Assembly: GCF_903815225.1 (NCBI RefSeq)
Contig: NZ_LR813084.1
Span: 310,001-374,000, forward strand
Direction of reading: 5' to 3'
From: Delftia tsuruhatensis
GTDB taxonomy: Bacteria; Pseudomonadota; Gammaproteobacteria; Burkholderiales; Burkholderiaceae_C
Length of the DNA: 64,000 nt
Each line of letters starts with the position of its first letter. Within the stretch, counting starts at the first letter, position 1. This document shows, piece after piece, positions 1 to 9,498 of this stretch. The notes beneath the pieces were generated by a model, which saw only the letters and a list, made by a program, of their open reading frames with translations, was not told the DNA's origin and did no database searches. A program made the translations under genes and the position numbers.

Positions 1-524
1 CCTTCCAGACCACGGCGCTGTTCGACCGCGCCACGGTGCTGGACAACCTCATCGTGGGCCACCGGCTGCGCACGCGCTCAGGCCTGTGGGACGTGCTGCG
101 CGGCTCCAGCCGCCTGCGCGAGGAAGAGCGCGTCTGCCGCGAGAAGGCGCGCGACGCGCTGGACTTCGTGGGCCTGTCGCATGTGGCCGGCCGCATCGCG
201 GGCGACATCACGCAGGAGGAACGCAAGCGCGTGGCCTTCGCGCTGGCCCTGGCCACCGACCCGAAGTTGATGCTGCTCGACGAGCCCGCCGGCGGCGTCA
301 ACCCCGAGGAGACCGAGGGCCTGGCCGAGCTGATCCGCAAGCTGGTGCGCCACGGCATCACGGTGGCGCTGATCGAGCACAAGATGGGCATGATCATGAG
401 CCTGGCCGACAAGATCCTGGTGCTCAGCTACGGCGAGAAGATCGCCGAGGGCACGCCTGAGGAAATACGCCGCAACCCCGCCGTCATCGATGCCTACCTG
501 GGGAGCGAGCATGCTGAAGTTTGA
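1..524 (+). CDS. ABC transporter ATP-binding protein, LivG type (5' end outside window)
   Basis: C-terminal part of a branched-chain amino acid/carboxylate-type ABC ATPase that would energise uptake at the inner membrane. The reading frame is open from base 3, so the gene starts upstream and Walker A is not visible. Seen: a Q-loop region beginning FQTTALFD, Walker [11 protein letters not shown] (about 268-297), and an H-loop IEHKMG (about 373-390). The position where LivG proteins have an LSYGQ-like ABC signature reads [10 protein letters not shown], which is atypical. It overlaps the next gene by 14 bases, as in liv operons. The family is secure; the substrate is unknown. Confidence 0.9.
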   Translation, partial: FQTTALFDRATVLDNLIVGHRLRTRSGLWDVLRGSSRLREEERVCREKARDALDFVGLSHVAGRIAGDITQEERKRVAFALALATDPKLMLLDEPAGGVNPEETEGLAELIRKLVRHGITVALIEHKMGMIMSLADKILVLSYGEKIAEGTPEEIRRNPAVIDAYLGSEHAEV

Positions 525-1218
525 GAACGTGTCGCTGCGCTACGGCAGCTTCCTGGCGCTGGACGGGGTCAGCCTGCATGCCGACCGGGGCGAGCTGGTG
601 GTGCTGCTGGGCGCCAACGGCGCGGGCAAGAGTTCACTGTTCCTCACGGCCAGCGGCATCCACAAGGCTGCGGGCGGCTCCATCGTCTGGAACGGGCAGG
701 AACTGGCGGGGCGCAAGCCCTCGGCCATCGTGCAGTCCGGCGTGGTGCAGTGCCCCGAGGGCCGCAAGCTGTTCCCCCAGATGTCGGTGCTGCGCAACCT
801 GCAGCTGGGCGCCTATGTGCACCGCCGCGACCCCGGCCCCAGCCAGAAGACGCTGCAGGAGGTGATGGAGCTGTTTCCCATCCTGCGCGAGAAGCAGCAC
901 GACCCGGCCGGCTCGCTGTCGGGCGGCCAGCAGCAGATGGTGGCCATCGGCCGCGCCATGATGGGCCGGCCCCAGGCCCTGCTGCTGGACGAGCCCTCGC
1001 TGGGCCTGGCGCCCCTGGTCATCAAGCAGATGTTCGAGGCCATACAGCGCATCAACGCGGCCGGCACCACCGTGCTGCTGGCCGAGCAGAACGCCTATGC
1101 GGCGCTGAAGATCGCGCACCGTGCCTACGTCATGGAAAGCGGCCGCATCGTGCGCGAGGGCAGGCCCGCCGAATTGCTGGCCGACGACTCCATCCGCAAG
1201 GCATACATCGGTGCATGA
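511..1218 (+). CDS. ABC transporter ATP-binding protein, LivF type
   Basis: 235-residue second ATPase of the same transporter. It shows Walker A GANGAGKS (about residues 31-38), a canonical signature [14 protein letters not shown], Walker [13 protein letters not shown] and the LivF-type switch LLAEQN. An upstream ATG at 490 in the same frame lies deeper inside livG. I chose 511 because the protein then begins [12 protein letters not shown], the usual LivF start, with GGGAGCG just upstream. Here the signature motif is normal, unlike its partner. The substrate cannot be read from sequence. Confidence 0.93.
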   Translation: MLKFENVSLRYGSFLALDGVSLHADRGELVVLLGANGAGKSSLFLTASGIHKAAGGSIVWNGQELAGRKPSAIVQSGVVQCPEGRKLFPQMSVLRNLQLGAYVHRRDPGPSQKTLQEVMELFPILREKQHDPAGSLSGGQQQMVAIGRAMMGRPQALLLDEPSLGLAPLVIKQMFEAIQRINAAGTTVLLAEQNAYAALKIAHRAYVMESGRIVREGRPAELLADDSIRKAYIGA

Positions 1219-1273
1219 CGCCGCTTCTTGCCTCTACCCAAGCCACCACCACCAACGATCCAAGGAGACAGAC

Positions 1274-2449
1274 ATGACAGCATTCGCACCATTGACCCGC
1301 CGCAGGGTGGGCACGCTGGCCCTGGCCTGCGCCGCCGTGGCCGCTGCCGGCCCCGCGCTGGCGCAGGAGGTGGTCAAGATCGGCTACTCCGGCCCGCTGT
1401 CGGGCGGCGCTGCCCAGTACGGCAAGAACGTGCTCGACGGCATGCAGATGGCCGTCTCCGAGATCAATGCCGCAGCGCCCGAGATCGGCGGCAAGAAGGT
1501 GAAGATCGAGATCGTGCCGCTGGACGACAAGTACAACCCGTCCGAGACCGCCATCAACGCCCAGCGCCTGGTGCAGCAGCACAGGACAGCCGCCATCCTC
1601 GTGCCGCATTCGGGCGGCATCTATGCGCTGCAGACCTCCAACGAGCGCAGCAACTTCATCGTGCTGGCCTACAGCTCGGTGCCCCAGATCACGGCCCGGG
1701 GCAACAAGCTGACGCTGCGCATCCCGCCCGAGTTCACCTCGTACATCGACCCGTTCTCCAAGTACGTGATGGGCCGCTTCGGCAAGAGGGTGGCCCTGGT
1801 CGGCGCCGACCATGACTACGCCAAGGCCTGGGTGGCGGCCTTCAAGCCGGGCTGGGAAAAGCTGGGCGGCACCGTGGTGGCCGAGAACCCCATGAGCTAC
1901 AACCGCGCCACCGACTTCTACAGCGGCGTGAGCAAGGCCCTGGCCGAAAAGCCCGACGTGCTCTTCGTGGGCGGGGCCTCCGAGCCCACGGCCCTGGTCG
2001 TCAAGCAGGCGCGCGAGCTGGGTTTCAAGGGCGGCTTCGTGGTCATGGACCAGGCCAAGCTCGACGAGATGGCGCGCGTGGTCGGCGGCTATGCACTGCT
2101 GGAGGGCGCCATCGGCGTGATGCCCGTCTCCGAGGACACCAAGCCCGAGAACAAGGCCTTCGTCGAGCGCTACGGCAAGGTCTACCCGGGCCGCACGCCG
2201 GGCTCCGAGGCCCAGTGGAACTACACGGCCGTGCACGCCACCGTCAAGGCCATGCAGCTGGCCGGCTCGTCCTCCGACGCCAAGGCCATCCACGCCAGGC
2301 TGGACGAGGCCTACAAGTCGCTTCGCCCCGACGTGAACCCCGGCGGCGTCAAGGGCGTGGACGAGCGCGGCGGCACCCTCACCATCGAACGCGGTGCCGC
2401 CGTGCGCGACGGCAAGATCGAGGTGGTGCAGACGATGGGGACGCGGTAG
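1274..2449 (+). CDS. ABC transporter substrate-binding protein, LivK/peripla_BP_6 type
   Basis: 391-residue periplasmic ligand-binding protein of the livG-livF transporter. The N-terminus has an arginine pair (TRRRVGTLA) followed by a hydrophobic stretch ending PALAQ, a signal peptide probably cleaved after ALA. The mature part starts [21 protein letters not shown], cut here only to show the type I binding-fold start. AAGGAGACAGAC precedes the ATG, which fixes the start; the frame is open further upstream but without a signal peptide. It follows livF by 55 bases and ends before a strong terminator, so it closes the operon. Confidence 0.92.
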   Translation: MTAFAPLTRRRVGTLALACAAVAAAGPALAQEVVKIGYSGPLSGGAAQYGKNVLDGMQMAVSEINAAAPEIGGKKVKIEIVPLDDKYNPSETAINAQRLVQQHRTAAILVPHSGGIYALQTSNERSNFIVLAYSSVPQITARGNKLTLRIPPEFTSYIDPFSKYVMGRFGKRVALVGADHDYAKAWVAAFKPGWEKLGGTVVAENPMSYNRATDFYSGVSKALAEKPDVLFVGGASEPTALVVKQARELGFKGGFVVMDQAKLDEMARVVGGYALLEGAIGVMPVSEDTKPENKAFVERYGKVYPGRTPGSEAQWNYTAVHATVKAMQLAGSSSDAKAIHARLDEAYKSLRPDVNPGGVKGVDERGGTLTIERGAAVRDGKIEVVQTMGTR

Positions 2450-2485
2450 TCTGCAATGCAGTCATGGTCCAGGTATGGCCTAATG

Positions 2486-2516
2486 AAAAAAGGAGCGCTG
2501 GCAGCGCTCCTTTTTT
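2486..2516. terminator. Bidirectional rho-independent terminator
   Basis: GGAGCGCT-GGC-AGCGCTCC hairpin (2492-2510) flanked by six A on the left and six T on the right. It sits between the convergent substrate-binding protein gene and the SDR gene and can serve both. Confidence 0.9.
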
Positions 2517-2532
2517 CTGGGAGACCGAAGCC

Positions 2533-3306
2533 TCACAAGAGGCTTGCCCCCCCATCGAGCACCAGCGCCTGCCCCGTCATGTGCCGCGAGGCATCGGAGG
2601 CCAGGTAGACCACGGCGCCCTTGAGGTCCTCCTCGCCGCCGATGCGGCGCAGCGGCGCGCGGGCGATGAGCTGGTCGCCGAGCTTGTCGATCAGGCCGTT
2701 GGCCAGCTTGCTGGGGAAGAAGCCCGGGCAGATGGAGTTGACGCGGATGCCGTAGTGGCCCCATTCCGAGGCCAGGGTGCGCGCCAGGTGCACGGCTGCC
2801 GCCTTGGAGGTGTTGTAGGCCACGGTGTTCATGCCGGGTGGCGTGCCCTTGAAGGCCGCGACCGAGGCCGTGATGATCACGTTGCCCCGGCCCTTGGGGA
2901 TCATCACGCGGCGGGCCACCTCGCGGGTCAGGAAGAAGGGGGCCGAGACATTGAGGTTCATGACCTTGTTCCAGGCCTCGTCCGGGTATTCCTCGGCCTT
3001 GGCGCCCCAGGTGGCGCCCGCGTTGTTGACGAGGATGTCGATGTCGCCGCAGCGTGCCAGCACCTCGTCGACCAGGGCCGGGATGGTGTCGAACTTCTGC
3101 AGGTCGTTGGCGAAGGTCTCGACCTGGTAGCCCAGGCCTTGGAGGTGGGCCTTGGCCTCGGCCAGCTCGTCGGCCTTTCGCGCCGTGATGGCCAGCCGGG
3201 CGCCCATCTCGCCCAGGGCCTCGGCCATCTGCAGGCCCAGGCCGCGCGAGCCTCCGGTGATCAGGGCGGTCTTGCCGCCGAGGTCGAACAATGCTTTCAC
3301 GCTCAT
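2533..3306 (-). CDS. SDR family NAD(P)-dependent oxidoreductase
   Basis: 257-residue classical short-chain dehydrogenase/reductase. It has the cofactor motif TGGSRGLG (residues 17-24), NNAG near residue 92, and the catalytic YxxxK as YNTSK near residue 165. Layout and length resemble gluconate 5-dehydrogenase-like SDRs, but the substrate is not determined. AGGAGACATTCC precedes the ATG. It lies 99 bases downstream of the IclR gene on the same strand, so IclR may regulate it. Confidence 0.88.
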   Translation of the reverse strand: MSVKALFDLGGKTALITGGSRGLGLQMAEALGEMGARLAITARKADELAEAKAHLQGLGYQVETFANDLQKFDTIPALVDEVLARCGDIDILVNNAGATWGAKAEEYPDEAWNKVMNLNVSAPFFLTREVARRVMIPKGRGNVIITASVAAFKGTPPGMNTVAYNTSKAAAVHLARTLASEWGHYGIRVNSICPGFFPSKLANGLIDKLGDQLIARAPLRRIGGEEDLKGAVVYLASDASRHMTGQALVLDGGASLL

Positions 3307-3405
3307 GGAATGTCTCCTGCCTTGGTTGTCGTGGTGGTGCGATGGCCGCCATCCTAGGTCGGTGCAGGCGCCGGCGCTGTCGTCTCGGATACTGTCGCGC
3401 AGGGC

Positions 3406-4212
3406 TCAGGCCCGGTCGATGTCCTGCTGCAGGCGCCGCACCATGCGCTGCAGCGCGGGCACGCCATCCTGGCGCAGCGCGTCGGCCGTGACGAAGCGCG
3501 AAGGCCCGCCCACGCTGACCGCCATCAGCGGCAGGCCGCGCCCCGGCGAGAAGGCCAGGGCGATGGCGTTGACCTCGGGCTGCCAGTCGCCGAACGAGCA
3601 CGACAGCCAGGGCTGTGGCTGGTTGCCGGCCACGGGCCACAGCGGCAGCTGGGCCTGGGCGGCGGTCCATTGCTCGGGCGCGTGGGACTGCAGGTAGTCC
3701 AGGGCCTGCTGGCGCTCGGGCGCGGGGCTGGCGGCCAGCCAGGCGCGGCCCACGGCCGTGGTGGCCAGCGGGATGCGCGAGCCCATGTCCAGGTCGCGGT
3801 GCATGAAGCGCGCGCTGGGGCAGTGCTCGATGTAGACCATGTTGTGCCGGTCGCGCGCGGCCAGGGCCACCTCGGCATCGGTGGCGGCGGCCAGCTTGCG
3901 CATCAGCGGGCGCGCGATCTGGCGCACGTCCAGGCGCGAGAGCATGGCGCTGCCCAGGGCCAGCGTGGCCGTGCCCAGGCGGTACTTGGCTTCCTCGGGC
4001 ACGTGGATGAGGTAGCCCAGCGTGGTCAGCGTGTGGGTGAGACGGGAGACGGTGGACTTGGGCAGGCCGCAGCGCCTGGCGATGTCCTGGTTGCCCAGCA
4101 GCTTCTCGCCGGAGCGAAAGCAGGACAGCACGTCCAGCCCGCGTGCCAGCGCGACGATGAAGTTGCGGTCGTCGTCGGCGGGCAGGGCTGAGGGGAGGGG
4201 GATGGGCGGCAT
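3406..4212 (-). CDS. IclR family transcriptional regulator
   Basis: 268-residue regulator with an N-terminal winged helix (about residues 20-85, recognition region IARRCGLPKSTVSRL) and a C-terminal IclR effector domain (MRKLAAATDAEVALAARD onward to about residue 255). The frame is open upstream, but translation there is antisense to fpr, so I chose the ATG at 4212, which gives normal family length. It lies between fpr and the SDR gene, all on the minus strand. The effector is unknown. Confidence 0.9.
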   Translation of the reverse strand: MPPIPLPSALPADDDRNFIVALARGLDVLSCFRSGEKLLGNQDIARRCGLPKSTVSRLTHTLTTLGYLIHVPEEAKYRLGTATLALGSAMLSRLDVRQIARPLMRKLAAATDAEVALAARDRHNMVYIEHCPSARFMHRDLDMGSRIPLATTAVGRAWLAASPAPERQQALDYLQSHAPEQWTAAQAQLPLWPVAGNQPQPWLSCSFGDWQPEVNAIALAFSPGRGLPLMAVSVGGPSRFVTADALRQDGVPALQRMVRRLQQDIDRA

Positions 4213-4256
4213 GCGCCGATTATCGGCAGCCGCCCCGCCACGGGCTGTCGTGGGCT

Positions 4257-5030
4257 TTACTTCTCGACGAAGGCGCGCTCGACCACGAAGTCGCCGGGCG
4301 TGGTGGTGTTGCCTTCCTTGAAGCCGCGGTGCTCCAGCAGCTCCTTGAGCTCGTTGAGCATGGCGGGGCTGCCGCACAGCATCACGCGGTCGGTCTCGGG
4401 ATTGAGCTCGGGCAGGCCGATGTTCTGCGGGAAGGTGCCGGCCGTGATCTGGTTGGAGATGCGGCCCTGGTTGCGGAAGGGCTCGCGCGTCACCGTGGGG
4501 TAGTAGACCAGCTTGTCCTTGACGATCTCGCCCAGGAACTCGTGCTCGGGCAGTTCCTTCTCGAACAGCTCCTGGTAGGCCAGTTCGTTGGCGTGGCGCA
4601 CGCCGTGCACCACGACCACCTTCTGGAAGCGTTCGTAGGTCTCGGGGTCGCGGGCCACGGCCAGCCAGGGGGCCAGGCCCGTGCCGGTGCCGATCAGGTA
4701 CAGATTCTTGCCGGGCAGCAGGTAGTCGATCAGCAGCGTGCCCGTGGGCTTCTTGCCGACGATGATGGTGTCGCCCACCTGGATGTTCTGCAGGCGCGAG
4801 GTCAGCGGGCCGTCGGGCACCTTGATCGACAGGAACTCGAGGTGCTCCTCATAGTTGGGGCTGGCGATGGAGTAGGCGCGCAGCAGGTTCTTGCCGTCGA
4901 CCTTCAGGCCGATCATCGTGAAATGGCCGTTGGAAAAGCGCAGCGCGGTGTCACGGGTGGTGGTGAAGGAGAAAAGGCGGTCGGTCCAGTGGTGGACGGA
5001 CAGCACGCGTTCTTCAAGAAAAGCACTCAT
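4257..5030 (-). CDS. fpr: Ferredoxin--NADP reductase
   Basis: 257-residue FAD flavoprotein that moves electrons between NADPH and ferredoxin/flavodoxin. FAD motif RAYSIASPN (about residues 50-58), NADP-binding GTGTGLAPW (about 113-121), MLCGSPAML near residue 217, and a C-terminal tail ending ERAFVEK. The closing aromatic-plus-tail arrangement is typical of bacterial FPRs. The 258 bases upstream hold no gene and should contain its promoter. It is followed after 44 bases by the IclR gene. Confidence 0.92.
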   Translation of the reverse strand: MSAFLEERVLSVHHWTDRLFSFTTTRDTALRFSNGHFTMIGLKVDGKNLLRAYSIASPNYEEHLEFLSIKVPDGPLTSRLQNIQVGDTIIVGKKPTGTLLIDYLLPGKNLYLIGTGTGLAPWLAVARDPETYERFQKVVVVHGVRHANELAYQELFEKELPEHEFLGEIVKDKLVYYPTVTREPFRNQGRISNQITAGTFPQNIGLPELNPETDRVMLCGSPAMLNELKELLEHRGFKEGNTTTPGDFVVERAFVEK

Positions 5031-5288
5031 GATGGCAATACGGTGAATTCGGACAGGCAGGGCCTGCCATGACGTTGCGATGAGGGTCCGTGCCGTGCAG
5101 GCACGCGGTGGCGGGGAAGCACAGGGGCAGGGCGCGTGGCGCGATGCCGCTGCTTCGTGGCGGCCGGTGACCGGGGCAAGCTGCGTATTGTCCGGTAAAT
5201 GGTCCGAAAACGGTGCGGCCCGGGCCTTTGTCTTGATACGGATTAGTGATAAGTCGAATGAAGGTGGCCCGATCCACGCAAACCGTGG

Positions 5289-6215
5289 TCATTGCTTCCC
5301 GGCCGGGCCAGTGTCCAGGACCCAGGGTTGCACGGCCTCGGCCAGCCAGTCCATGAGCATGCGCACGCGCCGCGGCAACTGGCGACGGTGGGCGTAGACC
5401 AGGTGCAGGGCCATGGGGGGCGGCGGGTGGCCGGGCAGCACCTCGATCAGCAGGCCCGTGTCCAGCAGCGGCTGCACGGCCAGGCGCGGCACCTGGATCA
5501 GGCCCAGGCCGGCCTGGCAGGCCGACAGGTAGGCCTCGGCATTGTTCACCGTGACGGCGCCGGCCATGGGCAGGTAGCGCGCCTCGCCACCTTCCTCGTA
5601 CTCGAAGCCCTGGGCCCGCGTGCCCAGCGTGCGCTGGTAGTGCACGAGCCGGTGGGTGCCCAGGTCGGCCAGTTGCCGGGGCAGGCCGTGGGCGGCCGCA
5701 TAGGCGGGGCTGGCGCAGTTGGCCAGGGGCAGCAGGCCCAGAGGACGGGCGACCAGGCCGTCGTCGTCCAGCGGGCCCAGGCGCAGCGCGCAGTCGAAGC
5801 CCTCGCCGACCAGGTCCACGCGCCGCTCGGTGCAGCTGATCTCCAGCTCCAGCCCCGGATGCCTGCGCAGCCATTGCGGCAGCAACGGCATGACCACATG
5901 GCGCGCCAGGCCCGTGGACATGTCCAGCCGCACCTTGCCTTGCAGCGGTGCGTCCGCGTCCTGGCGGAACTGGCCCTGGAAATCGTCCAGCTCGGCCAGC
6001 AGGTCCTGGCAGCGTTCGTAGCAGGCCTGTCCGTCCTGGGTCAGCTGCACGCGCCGCGTCGTGCGGTGCAGCAGCCGCGTACCCAGCCGGGCCTCGAGTT
6101 GCTGCACGGCCTGGGAGACGCTCGCCTTGGGCAGGCCCATGCTGTCGGCGGCACGCGTGAAGCTGGCCATCTCGGCCACGCGGCTGAAGATCTGCATCTG
6201 TTCGAGAAGCTTCAT
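5289..6215 (-). CDS. LysR family transcriptional regulator
   Basis: 308-residue LysR protein. N-terminal helix-turn-helix RAADSMGLPKASVSQAVQQL (about residues 19-38) is followed by a substrate-binding domain. It belongs to the subgroup with a TRRVQLTQDG wing. The frame continues 188 codons upstream only as antisense of the divergent SDR, so I placed the start at 6215 (MKLLEQMQIFSRV). It is divergent from the SDR gene across a 102-base region containing ATACCGTAT and probably controls it. Confidence 0.92.
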   Translation of the reverse strand: MKLLEQMQIFSRVAEMASFTRAADSMGLPKASVSQAVQQLEARLGTRLLHRTTRRVQLTQDGQACYERCQDLLAELDDFQGQFRQDADAPLQGKVRLDMSTGLARHVVMPLLPQWLRRHPGLELEISCTERRVDLVGEGFDCALRLGPLDDDGLVARPLGLLPLANCASPAYAAAHGLPRQLADLGTHRLVHYQRTLGTRAQGFEYEEGGEARYLPMAGAVTVNNAEAYLSACQAGLGLIQVPRLAVQPLLDTGLLIEVLPGHPPPPMALHLVYAHRRQLPRRVRMLMDWLAEAVQPWVLDTGPAGKQ

Positions 6216-6246
6216 TGTTTGCCTGTGATGAACAAATAAATCGCGG

Positions 6247-6255
6247 ATACCGTAT
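6247..6255. promoter_or_regulatory. Candidate LysR operator in divergent promoter
   Basis: ATAC-C-GTAT perfect palindrome centred at 6251 inside an AT-rich stretch, between the LysR start (6215) and SDR start (6318). ATAAAT (6236-6241) and ATTTAT (6254-6259) form a wider inverted pair. It fits the usual LysR position, but short palindromes occur by chance. Confidence 0.4.
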
Positions 6256-6317
6256 TTATCCATGAAATCATGATCAATACAGTGCATGGCATCGCAACCG
6301 CATTCCTGGAGTTCCCG

Positions 6318-7115
6318 ATGACCGCATCCACCCCTGCACCCGCTCCCGCATCGGCCGCGCGCCGCCCCATCGTCCTGGTCACCGGCGGCAGCCGGGGCCT
6401 GGGTCGCAATGCCGTCGAGCACCTGGCCCGCCAGGGTTTCGATCTGGTGCTGACCTACCGCAGCCGCGCCGACGAGGGCCGGGCCGCCGTGGGCGCTGTC
6501 CAGGCCTTGGGCGGGCGGGCGGTGGCCCTGCCGCTGGACGTGGCGCGCAGCACGGGCTTCGCGGATTTCGCCGACAGCGTACGGCAGGCCCTGGACGGGG
6601 CCTGGCAGGCCGATCGCCTGGACGCCCTGGTGCACAACGCGGGCATCGGCATCCATGCACCGTTCGCCACCACCACCGAAGCCCAGCTCGACGAACTGTT
6701 CGCCATCCACCTGAAGGCGCCGTTCTTCCTGACCCAGCAACTGCTGCCGCTGCTGCGCGATGGCGGCAGCATCGTCCATCTGTCCAGCGGGCTGACACGC
6801 TTCACCCAGCCCGGGTACGCGGCCTATGCAGCCATGAAAGGCGGGGTCGAGGTGCTGACGCGCTATCTGGCGCGGGAGCTGGGTCCGCGCGGCATCCGCG
6901 TCAACACGGTGGCGCCGGGGGCGATCGCCACAGACTTCGGCGGGGGCCGGGTGCGCGACGATGCGCAGCTCGGCGCCGCGCTGGCCGCGCAGACGGCACT
7001 GGGCCGCGTGGGCCGGCCGGATGACATCGGCCCCGTGGTGGCGGCGCTGCTGCAGCCCGGCATGGGCTGGGTGCAGGGCCAGCGCATCGAGGCCTCGGGC
7101 GGAATGTTTCTCTGA
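6318..7115 (+). CDS. SDR family oxidoreductase
   Basis: 265-residue short-chain dehydrogenase. TGGSRGLG (residues 22-29), a VHNAG motif near residue 115 (NNAG variant), and the active-site YAAMK. A proline/alanine-rich leader of about 17 residues precedes the Rossmann fold. An ATG at 6270 would add 16 residues; I chose 6318 because CTGGAG is positioned before it. It is divergent from the LysR gene and is its likely target. The substrate is unknown. Confidence 0.87.
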   Translation: MTASTPAPAPASAARRPIVLVTGGSRGLGRNAVEHLARQGFDLVLTYRSRADEGRAAVGAVQALGGRAVALPLDVARSTGFADFADSVRQALDGAWQADRLDALVHNAGIGIHAPFATTTEAQLDELFAIHLKAPFFLTQQLLPLLRDGGSIVHLSSGLTRFTQPGYAAYAAMKGGVEVLTRYLARELGPRGIRVNTVAPGAIATDFGGGRVRDDAQLGAALAAQTALGRVGRPDDIGPVVAALLQPGMGWVQGQRIEASGGMFL

Positions 7116-7128
7116 GAAAGAGGGGGGG

Positions 7129-7413
7129 TCAGCGACGCAGGCGTTCGCGCGCCACCATGGACAGCAGCACCACGGCGGCGGCGGCGCTGATGTGGCCGAA
7201 CCAGGCCACCAGGCCCAGCGACCAGGGCTGCACCTGCAGTGCGGCCCACAGCGACAGCGCCAGCAGTGCCCAGCCGCCCGCGCGCAGGCGCCGGGTCTGT
7301 GCGGGTGGCAGTTCCTTGCCGAGCACGTCTTCCTGGTGGCGGTCCATGGCCAGGGCCAGGCAGGCGAAGGCGGCCAGGGCCAGGAGCTGGCAGATCAGGT
7401 GGGCGGCGCTCAT
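7129..7413 (-). CDS. DUF3325-like small membrane protein
   Basis: 94-residue hydrophobic protein with about three membrane segments (residues 5-22, 47-62, 67-87). The start at 7413 gives an ATGA overlap with the stop of the PepSY gene. It is the third gene of a DUF3649-PepSY-DUF3325 set. Such sets are known next to siderophore uptake genes and are thought to assist reductive iron release. Assignment rests on size, topology and context. Confidence 0.75.
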   Translation of the reverse strand: MSAAHLICQLLALAAFACLALAMDRHQEDVLGKELPPAQTRRLRAGGWALLALSLWAALQVQPWSLGLVAWFGHISAAAAVVLLSMVARERLRR

Positions 7414-9032
7414 GCCTGGGCCTCTTGCGTGGAGGAAGGCGCCGGCCGCGTCGCGCGCACCGGCTTGGCCTTGGGCCGGTGGCGCTGCGTGCGCAGCGCC
7501 AGGTGGGCGTGCAGCGCGGCCAGGGCCAGCAGCATCAGGTCCATGCCTGCGAACACCCAGTCGCCCTCGCGCAGGCTGGCGACCAGGCCCCGGTCCGTGG
7601 TCACGGCGTTGAGCACCGGCAACAGGGCCAGCGCGGCGGCGCCGGTCCACAGCAGCTCGACCCAGGCGCGCCTGGCCGGCCGGCCCAGCGCCCAGACCAG
7701 GGTGGCGCCCCAGGTGATGAACATGGCATGGATCTCCCATTCGCCGCGCTGGGCCATCTCCACGGGCAGCAGGCGGTTGGCCCACAGCATGGCGGCCATG
7801 GCGATGGACAGGCCCGCGATGGTGGCGATGTTCAGCCGCTCCACGAGGCGGAAGCCGAAATGGGGCTGGTCAGGGTCGGGCAGCCTGCCGCGGCGCTTGA
7901 CGTTCCACAGCACCAGGCCCGTGCCCACCATGGCCGTGCCCGCCAGGCTGACGAGAAAGTACAGCCAGCGCGTGGCCAGGTCGCCGAAGCGGCCCAGGTG
8001 CAGCGCATAGAGCACGCCGCGCGTCTCGGCCGCCGCGCCCACGCGGTCCTGGGCCTGGAGCAACTGGCCGCTGACGCCGTCGAACTGCATGAACTGCGGG
8101 CTGATCGAGACCCGGCCCTGCTCGCCGCGCACCGCCGTCACGCGGGCATTGGCGTCGCCGGGCAGGTTGACGTTCAGGCGTGCGACCTGGCCTGCGCCCC
8201 AGCGCTGCTCGGCCTGGCGCACCATGTCGGCCAGCGAGGCCAGCGGCGCGGCCTGGCCCGAGGGCTTGCCCGGCGGGACGAAGGCCGAGACCTGCTGGCC
8301 GGCCACCAGGCGCTGCTCGGCCGTCATGGTGGTGGCCATGTTGGGCCAGGGCATGTACATCAGGGCCAGGGTCACCAGGCCGGTGTACGTGATCATCAGA
8401 TGGAAGGGCAGGCCCAGCACCGACAGCGCGTTGTGGGCATCGAGCCAGGAGCGCTGGCCCTTGCCCCAGCGGAAGGTGAAGAAGTCCGCAAAGATCTTCT
8501 TGTGCGTGATCACGCCGCTGACGATGGCCACCAGCATGAACATGGCGCACAGGCCCGCCAGGTAGCGGCCCCACATCACCGGCATGTAGTGGAACTGGAA
8601 ATGGAAGCGGTAGAAGAATTCGCCGCCGCGCGTCTCGCGCACCGGGCCCTCGAGGCGCGCACCCGTCACCGGGTCGAAGCGGGTGGTCTCGAAGCGGCGC
8701 CGGCCTTCTTCGCCGTTTGGCGGCGGACTCCAGAACACCGTGGCCGTGGTGCTGCGCGCATCGGGCAGGTTGATCAGCCACTGCGGGCTTTGCGGCGCCA
8801 TGGCCGCCATGGCATCGCCCACACGCCGGGCCGCCAGGGCAGGCTCGACGGCCTGGCGATGGTGCGGCTGCTCGGGCTGCATCCACTGCGTGATCTCGTT
8901 CTTGAAATAGCTGACCGTGCCCGTGAGGAACATGGCATAGAGGAACCAGCCCAGCAGCAGGCCGACCCAGGTGTGCAGGTCGGACATGGTCTGGCGGATA
9001 CCGGGCGCCTTGGCCTTCTTCTTGCTGTCCAT
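7410..9032 (-). CDS. PepSY-associated TM helix (iron-uptake-linked) membrane protein
   Basis: 540-residue inner-membrane protein. The N-terminus [18 protein letters not shown] is the typical first helix of PepSY_TM proteins. There are further helices near residues 185-205, 240-260, 375-400, 430-450, 460-480 and 490-515, with periplasmic PepSY regions between them. Conserved His/Trp at helix ends fits proposed haem- or iron-reductase roles (FpvG-like proteins; family knowledge). The start at 9032 has GGGAG at good spacing. It is flanked by DUF3649 and DUF3325 genes that overlap or abut it. Confidence 0.85.
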   Translation of the reverse strand: MDSKKKAKAPGIRQTMSDLHTWVGLLLGWFLYAMFLTGTVSYFKNEITQWMQPEQPHHRQAVEPALAARRVGDAMAAMAPQSPQWLINLPDARSTTATVFWSPPPNGEEGRRRFETTRFDPVTGARLEGPVRETRGGEFFYRFHFQFHYMPVMWGRYLAGLCAMFMLVAIVSGVITHKKIFADFFTFRWGKGQRSWLDAHNALSVLGLPFHLMITYTGLVTLALMYMPWPNMATTMTAEQRLVAGQQVSAFVPPGKPSGQAAPLASLADMVRQAEQRWGAGQVARLNVNLPGDANARVTAVRGEQGRVSISPQFMQFDGVSGQLLQAQDRVGAAAETRGVLYALHLGRFGDLATRWLYFLVSLAGTAMVGTGLVLWNVKRRGRLPDPDQPHFGFRLVERLNIATIAGLSIAMAAMLWANRLLPVEMAQRGEWEIHAMFITWGATLVWALGRPARRAWVELLWTGAAALALLPVLNAVTTDRGLVASLREGDWVFAGMDLMLLALAALHAHLALRTQRHRPKAKPVRATRPAPSSTQEAQA

Positions 9033-9034
9033 GG

Positions 9035-9349
9035 TCACGCTCCCAGCCCCTGGCCCCATGTCCACCAGGCGGCGGGCGCCAGCACCAGGGCCGCGACCAG
9101 CAGGCCCGCCCAGGCGCGCCAGGCGCTGCGCACCGCGAACACCCAGACCGCCGCGCCCGCGTAGACGGCAAAGCTCAACAAGGTGCCCGAGATGGCGGCC
9201 TGGACCCGGTCCGCGGGCAGGGCCAGCACGGCCACGCTGGACAGCGCGGCCACGGCGTAGCCGCCGAACAGCGCGGCAAGGATGCGGGAGGTCAGCGGAC
9301 CATGGTTGCGGGCCCAGGCGATGGGGCGGCGAAGGTGAGGAGATGGCAT
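9035..9349 (-). CDS. DUF3649-like small membrane protein
   Basis: 104 residues with three hydrophobic segments (about 22-42, 52-70, 75-97) and [11 protein letters not shown], as in DUF3649 proteins. It is the first gene of the module, ending 2 bases before the PepSY start codon. The ATG at 9349 was chosen because the upstream frame (to 9430) is not membrane-like. An AT-rich Fur-like palindrome lies 83 bases upstream. Confidence 0.72.
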   Translation of the reverse strand: MPSPHLRRPIAWARNHGPLTSRILAALFGGYAVAALSSVAVLALPADRVQAAISGTLLSFAVYAGAAVWVFAVRSAWRAWAGLLVAALVLAPAAWWTWGQGLGA

Positions 9350-9431
9350 GGCGCAGGGCCTGGAAAAGGCTCGGGAAGAACACCGCCCGGGCCGGGCGGT
9401 CTGCGGGCACGGGTGCCGCAGGCGTCGCATA

Positions 9432-9445
9432 TTATTTGAGAATAA
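9432..9445. promoter_or_regulatory. Candidate Fur box upstream of PepSY module
   Basis: TTATT-TGAG-AATAA palindrome in an otherwise GC-rich region, upstream of the minus-strand DUF3649-PepSY-DUF3325 genes. Its AT content and GAGAAT core resemble Fur sites, and the genes are of an iron-linked type. It is suggestive only. Confidence 0.45.
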
Positions 9446-9498
9446 GTCCCATTACAAGCGACGTTGTCAAGCGGAGAAGGTGCCGGCAGGCCCTGTCG

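Noticed and set aside
2480-3670. 396-codon minus-strand frame over the SDR gene
   Set aside because: Arg/Pro-rich shadow; the true SDR frame (2533-3306) has all family motifs.
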